From Symbiodinium natans (taxonomy: Eukaryota; Sar; Dinophyceae; Suessiales; Symbiodiniaceae), in contig CAJNDS010002129.1 in NCBI GenBank assembly GCA_905221605.1, positions 62,001-126,000 of the forward strand: a stretch of DNA of 64,000 nt, given 5' to 3'. Below, piece after piece: positions 61,059 to 64,000 of the stretch. A model generated the notes under the pieces. That model saw nothing but the letters and a program-made list of their open reading frames with translations, was not told the DNA's origin and ran no database searches. Numbering within the stretch: the stretch's first letter is position 1; each line of letters starts with the position of its first letter. Both the position numbers and the translations under genes were made by a program.

Positions 61059-61181
61059 TACCCAGACCCCTGGGAGGATCCAAAAAATAGAACCCCCAAA
61101 TAGTACCATATACTACTATTGGGCCATTCTTAGGAACCCTCAAGGGGATCTAATTTTTGGATCCTCCCAGGGGTCTGGGTA
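61059..61181. mobile_element. MITE-like element with 32-bp terminal inverted repeats
   Basis: Left TACCCAGACCCCTGGGAGGA... (61,059-61,090) and right (61,150-61,181) match in inverse orientation with one mismatch over 32 bases. 123 bp total. No clear target duplication. Distinct from families A-F. Confidence 0.85.
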
Positions 61182-61299
61182 GAGAAGACAGCGTTGACCT
61201 CATGAGGGCTAGGTGCGGACGACCTGTGTTTCCCCCTTACAACTGGGCCCTGACCTCTCTTGACCCCTCCACCACATGAACCCCGAACCACCAACCCTG

Positions 61300-61446
61300 T
61301 TAGGGTTTAGGGTTTATAGGGTTTTAAGGGTTTATAGGGTTTACAGGGCTTATAGGAATTATAGGAATTATCGGAATTACAGGAATTATAGGGTTTATAG
61401 GGTTTATAGGGTTTATAGGGTTTATAGGGTTTATAGGGTTTAGGGT
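61300..61446 (+). repeat. GGGTTTATA array, TTTAGGG-derived
   Basis: Nine-base unit GGGTTTATA, with a central block of AGGAATTAT units, flanked by TTTAGGG. Confidence 0.9.
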
Positions 61447-61728
61447 TAAAGAACCCGGGAGGAAGCCCCAGGTCGCCAACAGCTCAACGTCATTTTTTCC
61501 TGGACCCTGGAATCCGGCGCCCCCGACCTTTATGGTCAAATAGGACCCTAAACCCTAAACCCTAAACCCTAAACCCTAAACCGTTAGAATTCATTGAATC
61601 AGGGACTCGTAAATCAACTAGCTATGTTTTTTGCTATTTCTCGGCAAGTTTGCGGGGATCGATGTCGGAGCTCAGGGAGTCCAGGGCTGGGCCGCGGCTG
61701 ACGAGCCCTAAAACCCTAAACTGCTCTT

Positions 61729-61836
61729 TGCTTTGAGAACCCCCGCGTACAAAGATACTCTTCCTCATAATAAGGGTAATACAGGGATTAATGTTTTTCT
61801 TTTTTTTTGGAGGGGTTCTTATAAGCAAATAGTAGT
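61729..61836. mobile_element. MITE-like element, family E
   Basis: GCTTTGAGAACCCCC faces GGGGTTCTTATAAGCAAATAGTAG. Inner ATAAGGGTAATACAGGGATT corresponds to the 41,382 copy. Confidence 0.55.
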
Positions 61837-62284
61837 AAAGCCTTAGGCAGATGCCAGCGGTTCATTGTGTCGCCGGGCTTTGTGCCTTGTCGGCAATGAA
61901 GTTGTGGCAGGAATTTTGGGAGTTCTGGAAGTGCTCGCCCCAAAACGTTTGTTCTTGCTTCTTGTTTTAATGTTGATTTTTTGGTGCGAAAACTTTGGTT
62001 TTGGACATCTGCATCTTTAACGCCAAGACACAAGTCAACGCAGGTACTTTGCCAGACCTGGGGTTCATAAGGGTTTAGGGTTTAGGGTTTCGGGTTTGAG
62101 GTTTAGGGTTTAGGGTTTGAGTGCCTAAACACCTGCCTATTCTAATTTTGAGCATGTGCCAAACCCAAAAACCCTGACTCTTAGAATGGGAGTTGGGGGT
62201 GTACCTTTTTTGGGGTGTCGGGTTTAGAGGGTTTAGTGTTTCATATACGGGCAAGAGAAGCTGCGGAAGTTATAGTTCCTATAT

Positions 62285-62350
62285 ACCCTGGGTTTAGGGT
62301 TTAGGGTTTAGGGTTTAGGGTTGAGGGTTGAGGGTTGAGGGTTTAGGGCC
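62285..62350 (+). repeat. TTTAGGG/TTGAGGG array
   Basis: Four TTTAGGG, three TTGAGGG, one TTTAGGG. A G14 run lies at 62,478. Confidence 0.92.
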
Positions 62351-62704
62351 CCCAAAGAACCCCCCTAAGGTCCCTTACAGGGGTCCCTCCTTTAGTCCCT
62401 TGGCGTACATTCGAGGATCAGCTGTCGGGATTCATCATCCTACTCCACTGCTTCAGTGTCGGCATGGAGGCTGATTTGGGGGGGGGGGGGGGTTACCCGT
62501 TTGGGAGTTTGGGGTTTAGGGTTTAGGGTTTAGGGGTTGAAACAGCCCGAAAGCTAGAAGCCCCAGAACTTTCGCAGCAAAGTTGCATTTGCCATGGCTC
62601 ACACCGAAATTGCAATAACCCGGCAGCCCACGCCGCAATCCCAAGACCCTAAAAACCCTAAGCCCTAAACCCTAAACCCTAAACCGTGCGTGTTCTCCCT
62701 ACAG

Positions 62705-62812
62705 CTGTGGAACGATTGCCAGGCAGATCAGCGGGCACGCGATCCCGTCAACGCTTGCGGCGGCTGGTGGGCCGCTGTCCTAGAGCGATTTGTGGACATA
62801 CTCTCGGGGTCG
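62705..62812 (+). CDS. candidate exon with consensus splice sites
   Basis: Exactly 36 codons, phase 0 at both ends, between GTTCTCCCTACAG and GTAAGAATT: LWNDCQADQRARDPVNACGG..., then WWAAVLERFVDILSGS. The best-defined isolated exon in the window. CCCTAAA units end 20 bases upstream. Function unknown. Confidence 0.57.
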
Positions 62813-62869
62813 GTAAGAATTGCTAATGGTATTGCCTCATGGCCCCTGTATATTTATTCTGTAATAACC

Positions 62870-63366
62870 TCCCCCCCCCCCCCAAAAGAAAAGGAAACAC
62901 AAAAAACTGTTCCAGCTTTTTCAGGCCCCTACAGTACGCGCAAGAAGTTGTAGTTTAGTGGCGAACATGCAGCACCGAGTTTTGAAGCCGACCCCCATGA
63001 ACATTTGCGCATCGAGAGTCGATAAGGCTTTTTGTTGCCCAATCTCCTCCACGTAGCCAGAAACCCTAAACCCTAAACCCTGAACCCTCCTGAGAACTAT
63101 GTAGGTCCCAGCTTCTGAACCGAGAGCTGTGGCTGTGACGTCAAAGATAACAAGAGTTGAATGACCTAATATAACTTTACATGTAATAAATGTCTTACTC
63201 TTTTTGTTATACGGAAGACTCAGAGTCGGCCCTTATTCCTCTTTTTGTGGGCTCTCAGCCACTTTAAACCAAAAAAGGTTTTATAAGGGTCGGAATAGTG
63301 ACTAGTCTTCCCTGATGGTCCCTACATAATTACATTGGAATCCCCCCCCCCCCCCCCCCCCCCCCC
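62870..63366. other. C homopolymers, no gene
   Basis: C runs at 62,872-62,883 and a 24-26-base C run at 63,341-63,366; CCCTAAA units at 63,061-63,088. Confidence 0.6.
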
Positions 63367-63698
63367 GCAAACCCCTGTTCTAATCGTTAAGGCTCCTCTA
63401 CCCTGCTTATTCCCAGGTTGCTGTCGAGAAGGTTGAGAGTCGGCGGAGAGCGAGCTACTAGTTTCTTGAGTCGAAGTCCGCAAAAAAAGAGGTAGAGATA
63501 GAAAGGTATAGCCGGTGCCTCAACCCTAAAACCTAAAAACAAGACGCCAAAAAGGGTGAGAACGAAGTATTTGATGTCGGGGCCTCGAAAGTCCTGCCAT
63601 CACAAGAATCTTGGACTGGTGACCCCCGCCTCAAACACGAAGACATCCCTTGTAGAGCGCGAGCTTCTCCATCATCTTGGAGGCAATTGCCTGCGTAT

Positions 63699-63806
63699 GG
63701 GTAGTTCTCTAAATTAGGGCCCCCTTTTTGGGGGGTCCTTCCCTATAAGGGTGCGACCTTACAGATAGGGGGCCCAAAGAGGGACCCCGAATTTGGAGAA
63801 CGACCC
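63699..63806. mobile_element. MITE-like element, family B
   Basis: GGGTAGTTCTCTAAATTAGG faces GAATTTGGAGAACGACCC; GGGCCCCC/GGGGGCCC also pair inside. Confidence 0.65.
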
Positions 63807-64000
63807 TTTTGCAGGATGGGTGTAGTGTTGAGGGTCTCCTGCCCACAAGGTGACAATGCAGCGCCTTGGCAGCACAGGTCTGTGTGATCTGGCGCGGGGC
63901 GCGTTCGAGAAAGATGTGGGAATCGAACCGAGCACTACAACCGCAGGTCCCAAACTATGTTTCGGCTCCAAGTATACACGGAATCCGTATGTTGCAGCAT

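Noticed and set aside
63905..63960. Possible minus-strand tRNA (GGTTCGATTCC)
   Set aside because: The flanking bases do not pair into a T-arm, and no anticodon or acceptor stem can be formed.

Overview
The window looks like nuclear DNA of a dinoflagellate, most probably a Symbiodiniaceae-like alga. Four observations point there: a Ty1/copia retrotransposon whose polyprotein carries a CCCH finger, a CCHC knuckle and extra enzyme-like domains; a nuclear copy of mitochondrial cox1; short exons in which some introns begin with GC instead of GT; and dispersed plant/alveolate-type TTTAGGG repeats. No rRNA, tRNA or CRISPR array was recognised. Assignment to a genus is not possible by eye.

Layout. 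1-8.6 kb: short exon-like segments on the + strand between TTTAGGG/CCCTAAA arrays and palindromic mini-elements. 8,620-17,844: a complete copia element on the - strand, inserted inside a CCCTAAA array, with 306/316-bp LTRs that differ only by a 10-bp indel. Its order is gag, CCCH/CCHC, protease, a cytosine-methyltransferase-like domain, integrase, a 2-oxoglutarate/Fe(II)-oxygenase-like domain, RT, RNase H, two membrane segments and a SAP-like tail. It is interrupted by about four lesions. 17.9-26.6 kb: repeat-rich DNA with few exons. About 26.65-27.34 kb: decayed cox1 (NUMT). 27.5-35 kb: several exon-like segments and the best gene model, a five-exon membrane protein (32,948-34,920). 35-52 kb and 55.7-63 kb: about 35 further short exon-like segments, nearly all on the + strand. 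52,975-55,137: a 2.2-kb minisatellite.

The exon-like segments are read by eye from an open frame, amino-acid texture and flanking AG/GT (or GC) dinucleotides. They are suggestive, not proven, and I could not link them into full proteins or name any of them. Their consistent + orientation fits the one-directional gene arrays known in dinoflagellates. Two themes recur: telomere-like arrays sit in the presumed introns, often directly at the splice site, and several families of short inverted-repeat elements (about 50-150 bp) abut exons in the way introner elements would. The most notable single locus is the copia element, which appears to pair a DNA-methyltransferase-like domain with an oxygenase-like domain.
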